Shown here: piece after piece, positions 1-6,452 of the stretch
Layout of the letters: each line of letters begins with the position of its first letter
Position numbering within the stretch: the first letter of the stretch is position 1
DNA from: JBOGWY01 sp050694015
Lineage (GTDB): Bacteria; Actinomycetota; CADDZG01; WHSQ01
Reading direction: 5' to 3'
Length of the DNA stretch: 9,138 nt
NCBI GenBank assembly: GCA_050694015.1
Contig: JBOGWY010000341.1
Location: 1-9,138 of the forward strand
Made by a program: the position numbers and the translations under genes
Notes under the pieces: generated by a model
What the model was told of the DNA's origin: nothing
Seen by the model: the letters and a program-made list of their open reading frames with translations, nothing else
Database searches by the model: none

Positions 1-759
1 ACTCAAGTTGTGTTCGCTCCGTACGCCGACGTCGATGTTGATATCAGCGGCCCCGCGGAGGTGCTCGTAGGACAGGAGTTCAACTACTTCCTCGTGGTCG
101 AAAACGCCGGCCCCGGCTTCGCGTCGGATGTGGTGGCCCGAGTCGCGATACCGAACGGCTTGACGACAGGGGAGGGCGGCTGCCCGCTTGAGGGCAGCGA
201 ACAGGTTTGCCGGTATGGGGAGATGCATCCGAAAACGGTCGCCCTGAGCTTTGCCCTCTTAACGGCAAGCATCCCCGGCACGTACACCGTCCGTGCGACG
301 GTGACATCACCGACAGACGACCCGAACCTTGCGAATAACGCGTCGGAGTTCACCGTCGTAGTTCACGCCGCCGCAGACGTGCGCGTAGCGATGGCGGAGT
401 CGGGCGATCCGACGCGGTCCGGTCGCGAACTCACCTACTCGGTGACGGTTTCCAACCATGGGCCGTCGCCGGCTACGAACGTCGTGTTGACGGATGCATG
501 GACGTTCGACACGTCGCACGGCGGCACTGTCGTCGGCGTAACGAGCGACCGAGGGTTCTGCTCGTCGACGACCACGGATGCCGTGTGCAACCTCGGGGAC
601 TTACCTGTCGGAGCAAGTGCGACGGCGACCATCATCCTGATCCCACGCGGGAAGGGCACGGTGACGGATTCGGCCGGAGTAGTTCACGGTGAGAACGATC
701 CGGATCCGTCCAACGACTCCGCGACCGAGTCGACCACGGTAGAGAGGGGCAGGATCTAG
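1..759 (+). CDS. DUF11-repeat surface/secreted protein, 5' truncated
   Basis: The frame is open from base 1, so the true start lies outside the window; GTG at 10 is only the first possible start visible. The visible part holds two tandem Ig-like beta-sandwich repeats of the DUF11/CARDB kind. Counted from the GTG, repeat 1 is about residues 4-118 and repeat 2 about 119-240. Each begins with an 'AADV' or 'ADVDV' strand, has a 'N.GP..A..V' turn, carries a Cys pair (GGC...VC; GFC...VC) and ends in 'DPNLANN' or 'DPDPSND'. Such repeats usually occur in exported cell-surface or secreted proteins and act as spacers or adhesive modules. No LPXTG motif, membrane anchor or basic tail follows; the protein simply stops after repeat 2. 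The signal peptide, if any, would be upstream. The stop codon overlaps that of the convergent gene. The family is fairly secure, the specific role unknown. Confidence 0.85.
   Translation, partial: TQVVFAPYADVDVDISGPAEVLVGQEFNYFLVVENAGPGFASDVVARVAIPNGLTTGEGGCPLEGSEQVCRYGEMHPKTVALSFALLTASIPGTYTVRATVTSPTDDPNLANNASEFTVVVHAAADVRVAMAESGDPTRSGRELTYSVTVSNHGPSPATNVVLTDAWTFDTSHGGTVVGVTSDRGFCSSTTTDAVCNLGDLPVGASATATIILIPRGKGTVTDSAGVVHGENDPDPSNDSATESTTVERGRI
756..759. other. 4-nt overlap of convergent stop codons (CTAG)
   Basis: The + strand TAG at 757-759 and the - strand TAG (756-758) share the palindrome CTAG, so the two convergent genes end inside each other. No spacer for an intergenic terminator exists. 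Termination must occur within the opposite gene, or the 3' ends overlap antisense. Confidence 0.95.
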
Positions 760-1688
760 GCTCCCGGCACCGGCCCCGGGGACGTGTGCAGGAACAACAG
801 CGGCCCCCGGGCTCCATCCTTGATCGACGCGATCAGTGCTGCGAACGCCTTCGCCGAATACGTGGCGTCGAGTGTGATGCCGTCGGCCAGGGCGACGTCG
901 GCCGCTTCCATGGAAGTGGGGTTCGGTTGGGCGTAGCCGGGAGCCACGAAGCGGTCGTCGCCCACGATCGGCGCCGCATCCGCGGGATCGAACCCAAGCT
1001 TCGAGCACAACGCGCGTACGTGCTTGCGGACCAGACGCGGCGTTCCGTAGGGGAGCGCGGTAACCCGTACGGCAACTACCGGGCTCTTCAGACCGCGGGC
1101 GCCGAAGCCCACCGATAGACCCGCGGCCGTCCCGGCCGTCCCGGCCGCGACGAAGACGGCGCGCGGCGGCGGGATCTCGTTAGCGTCGATCGCGTCGGCG
1201 ATCTCGAGCCCCGCGTGCACCGAGCCCGCATCGCCGGGCCCGCTTCCGCCCGGCGGCAACGACCGCGCACCGGGTCCCGCGACGACGCGCGCCGCGACGT
1301 TGGCGACGGGAGACAAGAGCGTCGTCGGGACCGACACGACGCGCGTCGCGGTGCTCCGGTACAGCGCGGCGTAATGCGCGGGTATCGGTCCTGCGATTCC
1401 CGCGACGGTATGGAAGCCCAACCGGTGCGCGTGGAACGCGAGCGCGGTCGTCCAGTTCGAGGTACCCGGACCGTAACTGACGAAGGTGCAGACGCCGTCA
1501 CGTTGCGCAGTCCCCACGATGTATTCCAACTTGCGCACCTTGTTGCCACCCCACGTTCCGCAGTCCTCCTCGACCTTGATCCACACGTCGCAGCCGAGTG
1601 CCTTCGAGGCGTGTTCCATCCGGACCACCGGTGTGGGCCATGTCCCGATGGCTACGCGCGGTAGCCGCTTCAAGGCGTCTTGCATCAC
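756..1688 (-). CDS. PLP-dependent D-cysteine desulfhydrase/ACC deaminase-family enzyme
   Basis: This 310-aa protein is a fold-type II PLP enzyme (PALP superfamily), near the usual length of about 325-340 for D-cysteine desulfhydrases and ACC deaminases. The motif 'GGNKVRKLEY' (residues 47-56) supplies the Schiff-base lysine, K50. 'GTSNW' near residue 77 matches the substrate/PLP loop (SNH in relatives). 'PPGGSG' and the Gly-rich 'AAGTAGTAAGL' match the substrate and phosphate loops. Near the C terminus 'LDATYSAKAF' replaces the 'DPVYEGK' (ACC deaminase) or 'DPVYTGK' (D-cysteine desulfhydrase) segment. The ACC deaminase Glu is absent, which favours a D-amino-acid desulfhydrase-like activity: release of pyruvate and ammonia, plus sulfide from a thiol substrate. 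The start is GTG at 1688, directly followed by ATG at 1685; either could be used and only a weak GAG-type ribosome site precedes them. It is cytosolic and divergent from the kinase gene. Exact substrate uncertain. Confidence 0.88.
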   Translation of the reverse strand: MMQDALKRLPRVAIGTWPTPVVRMEHASKALGCDVWIKVEEDCGTWGGNKVRKLEYIVGTAQRDGVCTFVSYGPGTSNWTTALAFHAHRLGFHTVAGIAGPIPAHYAALYRSTATRVVSVPTTLLSPVANVAARVVAGPGARSLPPGGSGPGDAGSVHAGLEIADAIDANEIPPPRAVFVAAGTAGTAAGLSVGFGARGLKSPVVAVRVTALPYGTPRLVRKHVRALCSKLGFDPADAAPIVGDDRFVAPGYAQPNPTSMEAADVALADGITLDATYSAKAFAALIASIKDGARGPLLFLHTSPGPVPGA

Positions 1689-1714
1689 GCCACTCTGACG
1701 CGCCTGGCGGACTT

Positions 1715-1728
1715 AGTACATCCGTACT
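1715..1728. repeat. Short inverted repeat in divergent intergenic region
   Basis: AGTAC-ATCC-GTACT has perfect 5-bp arms around a 4-bp spacer. It sits 27 bp upstream of the PLP-enzyme start and 75 bp upstream of the kinase start. The position would suit an operator for the PLP-enzyme gene. Arms this short can occur by chance, so operator function is only a suggestion. The rest of the 114-bp intergenic region (1689-1802) shows no strong sigma-70 promoter on either strand; the best kinase -10 candidate is TATTAA at 1776-1781 with no good -35. Confidence 0.3.
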
Positions 1729-1788
1729 CAAAAGCGGGCGTTTCGGTTTTTCGCCATGACGCTGGGGCAAACTTGTATTAACCGAAGC

Positions 1789-1795
1789 AAGGTGG
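1789..1795 (+). promoter_or_regulatory. Ribosome binding site for hybrid kinase
   Basis: AAGGTGG lies 7 nt before ATG 1803 and supports that start over later in-frame candidates. Confidence 0.7.
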
Positions 1796-1802
1796 GTGTT
1801 TT

Positions 1803-4481
1803 ATGTCGGATCCGCTAGGCGATCTCGGACACGGCCCGCTTCGAATCCTCATCGTCGAGGACGATCCGGACCACCGATACCTCCTCGTGCGCACGCTGGA
1901 GGCCGTTTACCGCGACCGCGTCGAACTCCTACCGGTCGCTTCCCTACGCGAGGCCCAAGACGCGATCGACAACGCACGCTTCAGCTGTCTCGTCCTCGAT
2001 CTCACACTCGGCGACGCATCCGGCACGAGTGCGCTCGAGGTTTTACGCGCTCGCACCGACCGGCCGATCGTCGTCCTGACCGGTCGCGCCGAGCTCGGTG
2101 TGAGGGCTCTCGAGGCGGGAGCGAACGCGTTCCTCCATAAGGAGGAGATCGACACCGCTCGCATCACGCGCGCCATCGAGGACGTGCTGGCGAACGCCGC
2201 CGCTCTGCGCGAAAGGGCACAGTTCGAGGCGATCGTGCAGACGGCGCAGCTCGCGATGATGCTGCGCGATCTCGACGGCACGATCCTGACCTGGAACGCC
2301 GGCGCGGAAGCGATCTTCGGACTCACCCGCGATGAGGTCGTCGGTCGCAACTGGACCACGATCGTTCCTCCCGACCTGGCCGAGCGGGAAGAGCAGCTCA
2401 CGCAGAGAGCGCTCGCGGGAGAGCACGTGGATCGTTACGAAACGCAGCGCGTGCACAAGGACGGACGGCTCATCGATGTCGGGGTAAGCCTCGCGGCCAC
2501 GCACGGGCCCGACGGGCGGGTGAACGGTGTTTCCGTGATCGCGCGCGACATCACGCGTGAGAAGGAGACGCAGCGCGAGCGCGATCTCCTCTCCGGCATC
2601 GTGGACTCGGCCCTCGTCGCGATCGTTTCGACGGATACCGATGGACGGATAACGAGCTGGAACCGAGGAGCCGAGCATCTGTTCGGCTACGAGGCGTCCG
2701 AAGTTATGGACCGGCGAACGACTTTCCTGCTGCCGATCGACGACGGAACTGGATCGGAGCACTTGATCGAAGGACGATTGCGCGGCGAGCCTATCGACGA
2801 GATCGAGAGCGTCCGCCGTCGCAAGGACGGGAGCCTGATCGATGTCGTGATCACGGGTAACGATGTGCACGACGCGTTCGGCAACGTCGTCGGCGTTGCA
2901 GCGATCTACCACGACGTCACCGATTTCAAGGCCACACAACGGGAGCTGGAACGGCGCAGCGGACAGCTCGCGGAGGCGCAACGGCTCGCAAGGCTCGGTT
3001 CCTTCGATCTCGACGTCGCGACCGGAGCGGTCTCATGGTCGGACGAGCTCTATCGACTCTTCGGTTACGACCCGGGCGAGATCGAGATGACGCTCGACCG
3101 CGTCTTCGAATTCATGGACACCGACGACGACCGGGAGCTTCTGCAGCACGTCTTGGACGATGCGCTGCAGAGGCGTGGTGATTTCGAGGTCGGGGTCGTC
3201 GCTCGAAAGGCAGACCGTACCCGGGTTGACTTCACCGCTCGTGGAACCGTTATCAAGGATCAGTTCGGTTCGCTGCGAGTCATCGGCACCGCCCAGGACA
3301 TAACGGAACACAAGCGTCTCGAAGAGCAGCTACTCCAATCGCAGAAGATGGAGGCGCTCGGCGGCCTCGCCGGGGGGATCGCGCACGACTTCAACAACCT
3401 CCTCGCGGTGATCCTGAACTACGGCCACTTCATCGCCGACGACCTCCCCGAGGACAACAGGATGCGCGACGACATCAACGCGATCATCCAGGCTGCCCAG
3501 CGCGGCTCGGCCCTCGTCAAACAGCTACTCGCCTTCTCCCGCAAGGAGGTCGTGCGTCCCGAGGTAGTCAACATGAATCTCCTCGTCTCGCAGATGCAAC
3601 CGCTCCTCCGGCGGCTCGTCCGCGAATCGATCGAGATCGAGGAGCGTCTCGAGGACGACGTCTGGGACACCACGGCGGATCGGGGACAGCTCGAGCAAGT
3701 GCTGCTTAACCTGGTCGTTAACGCACGGGATGCGATATCCAACGAAGGCAAGATCGTCGTCACGACCTCGAACGTCGTTGCCGATGAGACCTTCGCCGCG
3801 GCGCATCCCGATTTCCGCGCCGGCCGCTTCGCGTGCGTGACCGTGAGCGATACGGGGGAGGGGATGTCGCGGGAGACACAGGCGCGCATCTTCGAACCGT
3901 TCTTCACGACGAAAGCGAGGGGCCGCGGAACGGGACTCGGGCTCGCGACCGTGTACGGCATCGTGAAGCGGTGCGGCGGGTTCATCTCGGTTTACTCGGA
4001 GGTGGGCCTGGGGACGACGTTCAAGATCTACCTGCCGGCGACGTTCCTCGTCAGGCAGGATGAGGAGTACGAACCGGTGCAGCTGTCGATGACCGGTCGG
4101 GGTGAACGGGTCGTGGTCGTGGAGGACGAGGTCGCGGTGTTGTCGTTGATCACGCGCATCCTCGGCGAGCACAACTACGAGGTCATCCCGTTGGAGTCGC
4201 CCGAACTGGCGCTGGTGAGGCTGCAGAGTGACGACGACGTTGCGCTGCTCTTGACCGATGTCGTGATGCCGCAGATGTCCGGCCGCGCGCTGTCGGAGGC
4301 GGCAGATGTGCCGACGATATTCATGTCCGGTTACACCGACTCGATCATCGAGGAGCAGGGGGTCCTTCAGGAAGGCGTGGTGTTCCTCCCCAAGCCGTTC
4401 ACCGCCGACGAGCTCCTGTCCGTCGTTCGGAGCACGATCGACGAGCGCGTCCGCGCCGACCGGGCCATGGCGCAGGAATAG
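1803..4481 (+). CDS. Soluble hybrid histidine kinase, REC-PAS3-HisKA-HATPase-REC
   Basis: This 892-aa cytosolic signalling protein has no transmembrane segment. Domains in order: an N-terminal receiver (13-130) with acidic pocket E19/D20/D21, phospho-acceptor D66, T93 and K113; PAS1 (139-255); PAS2 (260-376), both with 'WN.GAE.LFG' cores and 'RDIT'/'HDVT' ends; PAS3 (392-504) ending 'QDIT'; a HisKA dimerisation helix with 'GGIAHDFNNLL', phospho-His H528; HATPase_c with N-box N636/N640, G1 box 'DTGEG' (683-687), F-box 'FEPFF' (697-701) and G2 box 'GTGLG' (709-713); and a C-terminal receiver with E774/D775, acceptor D819 and K864. All catalytic residues are intact, so kinase and both phospho-acceptors should work. 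Output probably runs by phosphorelay to an unlinked partner, since there is no DNA-binding or enzymatic output domain. The PAS domains may sense a small molecule or redox state; no haem or flavin motif is recognisable by eye. The R2lox-SCP2 gene follows after 28 nt, likely in one transcript. Domain calls are secure, signal unknown. Confidence 0.95.
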   Translation: MSDPLGDLGHGPLRILIVEDDPDHRYLLVRTLEAVYRDRVELLPVASLREAQDAIDNARFSCLVLDLTLGDASGTSALEVLRARTDRPIVVLTGRAELGVRALEAGANAFLHKEEIDTARITRAIEDVLANAAALRERAQFEAIVQTAQLAMMLRDLDGTILTWNAGAEAIFGLTRDEVVGRNWTTIVPPDLAEREEQLTQRALAGEHVDRYETQRVHKDGRLIDVGVSLAATHGPDGRVNGVSVIARDITREKETQRERDLLSGIVDSALVAIVSTDTDGRITSWNRGAEHLFGYEASEVMDRRTTFLLPIDDGTGSEHLIEGRLRGEPIDEIESVRRRKDGSLIDVVITGNDVHDAFGNVVGVAAIYHDVTDFKATQRELERRSGQLAEAQRLARLGSFDLDVATGAVSWSDELYRLFGYDPGEIEMTLDRVFEFMDTDDDRELLQHVLDDALQRRGDFEVGVVARKADRTRVDFTARGTVIKDQFGSLRVIGTAQDITEHKRLEEQLLQSQKMEALGGLAGGIAHDFNNLLAVILNYGHFIADDLPEDNRMRDDINAIIQAAQRGSALVKQLLAFSRKEVVRPEVVNMNLLVSQMQPLLRRLVRESIEIEERLEDDVWDTTADRGQLEQVLLNLVVNARDAISNEGKIVVTTSNVVADETFAAAHPDFRAGRFACVTVSDTGEGMSRETQARIFEPFFTTKARGRGTGLGLATVYGIVKRCGGFISVYSEVGLGTTFKIYLPATFLVRQDEEYEPVQLSMTGRGERVVVVEDEVAVLSLITRILGEHNYEVIPLESPELALVRLQSDDDVALLLTDVVMPQMSGRALSEAADVPTIFMSGYTDSIIEEQGVLQEGVVFLPKPFTADELLSVVRSTIDERVRADRAMAQE

Positions 4482-4497
4482 GGCCCATTTGGTTCCG

Positions 4498-4503
4498 TAG
4501 TAT
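4498..4503 (+). promoter_or_regulatory. Candidate -10 box for a leaderless oxidase transcript
   Basis: TAGTAT (4 of 6 matches to TATAAT; fits TANNNT) ends 6 nt before GTG 4510, and no Shine-Dalgarno sequence precedes that GTG. This is the spacing of a promoter whose transcript starts at the start codon. No convincing -35 is seen. It would allow transcription separate from the kinase. Confidence 0.35.
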
Positions 4504-4509
4504 CCGGAC

Positions 4510-5985
4510 GTGGCAGTAACCGAAGACACCAGGAACCTCGCGGACCTCGCCGAGTTGGATCCCGATCGGATCCTCGACGGGCTCAACGAATCGATCGCGC
4601 GCCGGATGCCGAGCTACCGCGATCTGTACCTGCGATGGGAGCGCCTGAACTGGAAGGTCTCCGATCTCGACTTCACGCAGGACCGGACCGACTGGCTCGC
4701 CCTCGATGCCTCGTATAAGGAACGGCTGTTGTGGACGCTCGCGGCGTTCTACGTCGCGGAGCAGCGCGTCGCGGCGACGCTGACCCCGTACGTACGCGCA
4801 GCCCCCAAGCTCGAGCAGAAGATCTTTTTGACGACGCAGTGCGTCGACGAGGCTCGACACGCGGTCTTCTTCGATCGCTGGTTCCAAGAGGTCGTCGCGG
4901 CGGGCGACGGCGATCTGTCGGTCCGGCTGAAGTCGTCACGGCAGTGGGTGGGGCCGGGATTCGGGCCGCTCTTCGATGGGTACCTCGAGGATGTCACGAG
5001 CGAGCTGCGCGAGAACCCCGACGATCTCGCGCTGTTCGCCAAGGCGATCGCCGTGTACCACATCGTGATCGAAGGCGTGCTTGCACTGACCGGGCAGAAG
5101 TTCATCCTCGCGTGGGCGCGCGACAACGGCATCCTCCCGGGCTTCCGCGCCGGGTTCACGGCCGTGGCCCGCGACGAGTCGCGTCATGTGAGCTTCGGTG
5201 CACGCGTCATACGCGATCTCCTCCATGAAGATCCCCACCTCCTCGCGCCCATCCACGATGGGATCAGGGAGACGCTCCGTTTGGGCACCGCGCTCTATCA
5301 ACCTCCGAACGGGGACGTCACGTACACCAGCGCGTTCGGTTACTCGCTCGGCGACCTCTTCAATTACGGCGGCGTCCAGCTCGAGAAGAAGATGCGCGCG
5401 ATCGGCATGCCGCAACCGTCGGTCGAGATCTTCGTTCCCCCGATAGAAGCCGAATGGCCCCCTCCGGGTGGGGGGCTGATCGCGCGGAATCTCTACCAGC
5501 GCGCCATGTCGGGAGTGATGCGCGGTTTCAATCGGGCGCTCCCACCACTCGCCCCGGGAGTCTCGATCATGATGCTGCACCTCGGATTCCAGCCCGCGGC
5601 CGCAGAGGGCATCGATGCGGTCTGGGAGTTCCGACTGCGCGGGACGGGCGGGGGCGTCTACACCGTCGCCATCAAGGATGGAGGTTGCCGCAGCACGATC
5701 GGTCCCGGGGCGCGGGCTCCCGATGTCATCTACGAGATGGACGCGATGACGTGGGCGCAGATGACGGCCGGGGTCGCGACCGGCGACGAAGCCGTGCTGC
5801 TGGGCAAGCTGAAAGTGATCGGCGACGCGGTGATGGGACGACGGTTCAACGAATTCTTCGCGCCACCGGGCGAGGAACCGATCAGGGCCGCATCCATCGC
5901 GCCGGCGGAACGTAACGGCGACTCACCGCTGCGGGTGGCGACCAAGCTCGCGGGCCGGGTCCTGCGGCGGAGATCCGCCGCTTAG
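4510..5985 (+). CDS. R2lox-like di-metal oxidase fused to SCP2 lipid-binding domain
   Basis: This is a 491-aa, two-part protein. Residues about 1-310 form a ferritin-like, ribonucleotide-reductase-R2-type helical domain with six metal ligands: E84, E114 and H117 ('DEARH'), E188, E223 and H226 ('DESRH'). The radical Tyr position of class Ia R2 (four after the first His) is F121. V87 (three after E84) and Y183 (five before E188) occupy the positions of the Val-Tyr ether cross-link of characterised R2-like ligand-binding oxidases (R2lox), which carry an Mn/Fe site and bind a long-chain fatty acid. These features favour R2lox over a true RNR subunit. R2lox proteins are usually about 300-315 aa. 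Here a Pro-rich linker (about 311-350) leads to an SCP2/sterol-carrier domain (about 354-450) and a basic tail. SCP2 domains bind lipids in a hydrophobic tunnel, so an oxidase acting on a lipid held by the SCP2 part is plausible but inferred. Probably cytosolic. GTG start chosen because the frame's conserved N-terminal region begins there. Confidence 0.88.
   Translation: MAVTEDTRNLADLAELDPDRILDGLNESIARRMPSYRDLYLRWERLNWKVSDLDFTQDRTDWLALDASYKERLLWTLAAFYVAEQRVAATLTPYVRAAPKLEQKIFLTTQCVDEARHAVFFDRWFQEVVAAGDGDLSVRLKSSRQWVGPGFGPLFDGYLEDVTSELRENPDDLALFAKAIAVYHIVIEGVLALTGQKFILAWARDNGILPGFRAGFTAVARDESRHVSFGARVIRDLLHEDPHLLAPIHDGIRETLRLGTALYQPPNGDVTYTSAFGYSLGDLFNYGGVQLEKKMRAIGMPQPSVEIFVPPIEAEWPPPGGGLIARNLYQRAMSGVMRGFNRALPPLAPGVSIMMLHLGFQPAAAEGIDAVWEFRLRGTGGGVYTVAIKDGGCRSTIGPGARAPDVIYEMDAMTWAQMTAGVATGDEAVLLGKLKVIGDAVMGRRFNEFFAPPGEEPIRAASIAPAERNGDSPLRVATKLAGRVLRRRSAA
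5964..5981. terminator. GC-rich hairpin at the convergent gene ends
   Basis: GCGGCGGA-GA-TCCGCCGC is a perfect 8-bp inverted repeat with a 2-nt centre; in RNA the loop would open to about 6 nt. It overlaps the last codons of the oxidase-SCP2 gene. On the other strand it lies immediately after the YbaK-like gene's stop. There is no real T tract, only CTCTTT on the + strand. It could act as a weak bidirectional terminator or 3'-end stabiliser, or simply reflect Arg/Ala codons. Confidence 0.4.
5982..5985. other. 4-nt overlap of convergent stop codons (TTAG)
   Basis: The + strand TAG (5983-5985) and the - strand TAA (complement of 5982-5984) share TTAG. This is the second tail-to-tail 4-nt overlap in the window. 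Confidence 0.95.
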
Positions 5986-6452
5986 CCCTCTTTCAGATCG
6001 ATCACCTCTGCATCGGTTACGCGAGTTAGTTCCTTGGGGTCCACCGGGAAAACCGAATCCGGACGCCCGGCCGCGGCCCACACCACCTCGTGCGCGAGCA
6101 GGTCCTCGTCCATGAAGACGGGAATCTGAGTCGCGAGTCCGAGCGGGGGAGTAGCTCCGATCGAATAACCAGTCGCCCTCTTTGCAGCATTCGCGTCGGC
6201 GCGCTCGAGCGTGGCGACGCCCGCAGCGGCTGCTCCCTTGTGGGCGTCGAGTCGGTTCGCACCTGAGACCAGGAACAGCAGGGGGCCGTGGGCGGAGGTG
6301 AAGATCAACGACTTCACGATCGCCGCGACGTCGCACCCGACCTCACGTGCCGCGTCCTGAGCGGTCCGCGTTTCCGCGGAGAACGTACGGGGCTCGATGT
6401 CGAGGCCGGCTTCGCGGGCGGCGTCGACGACCCCCTGAACCTTGGCATCCAC
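5982..6452 (-). CDS. YbaK/ProX-type aminoacyl-tRNA deacylase
   Basis: This 156-aa protein has the length and pattern of the YbaK/EbsC/ProX free-standing editing domain (Pfam YbaK family). These proteins hydrolyse mischarged tRNA, for example Cys- or Ala-tRNA(Pro), in trans in the cytosol. Visible signatures are 'AIVKSLIF' with the conserved Lys at residue 47, 'GANRLD' (64-69), the loop 'GATPPLG' (99-105) matching the family's GxxxPxG, and 'FMDEDLLAHEVVWAAAG' leading into the last strand. Which misacylated tRNA it edits cannot be told from sequence alone; a generic ProX-like role is the safest reading. The GTG start at 6452 has no Shine-Dalgarno sequence. The first 106 nt lie antisense to the proposed start of the lipoprotein gene, and the end overlaps the oxidase-SCP2 stop. 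Confidence 0.9.
   Translation of the reverse strand: MDAKVQGVVDAAREAGLDIEPRTFSAETRTAQDAAREVGCDVAAIVKSLIFTSAHGPLLFLVSGANRLDAHKGAAAAGVATLERADANAAKRATGYSIGATPPLGLATQIPVFMDEDLLAHEVVWAAAGRPDSVFPVDPKELTRVTDAEVIDLKEG

Noticed and set aside
1125..1146. Tandem 9-bp repeat GGCCGTCCC (about 2.4 copies)
   Set aside because: It encodes the Gly-rich phosphate loop of the PLP enzyme. Relatives have a loop of similar length, so it is explained by protein constraint and codon bias, not a repeat expansion.
1735..1755. GC/T-rich stretch before the kinase that resembles a terminator
   Set aside because: No arms pair well around the TTTTT run, and the two flanking genes are divergent, so no terminator is expected there.
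2043..2981. Minus-strand open frame (312 codons) antisense to the kinase PAS region
   Set aside because: No family signature and no ribosome site; the opposite strand encodes clear REC and PAS domains.
3525..4586. Long minus-strand open frame (353 codons) antisense to the kinase
   Set aside because: Its translation is Arg/His/Leu-rich with no recognisable domain, and it lies fully opposite a gene with complete kinase and receiver motifs. This is a normal shadow frame of high-GC coding DNA.
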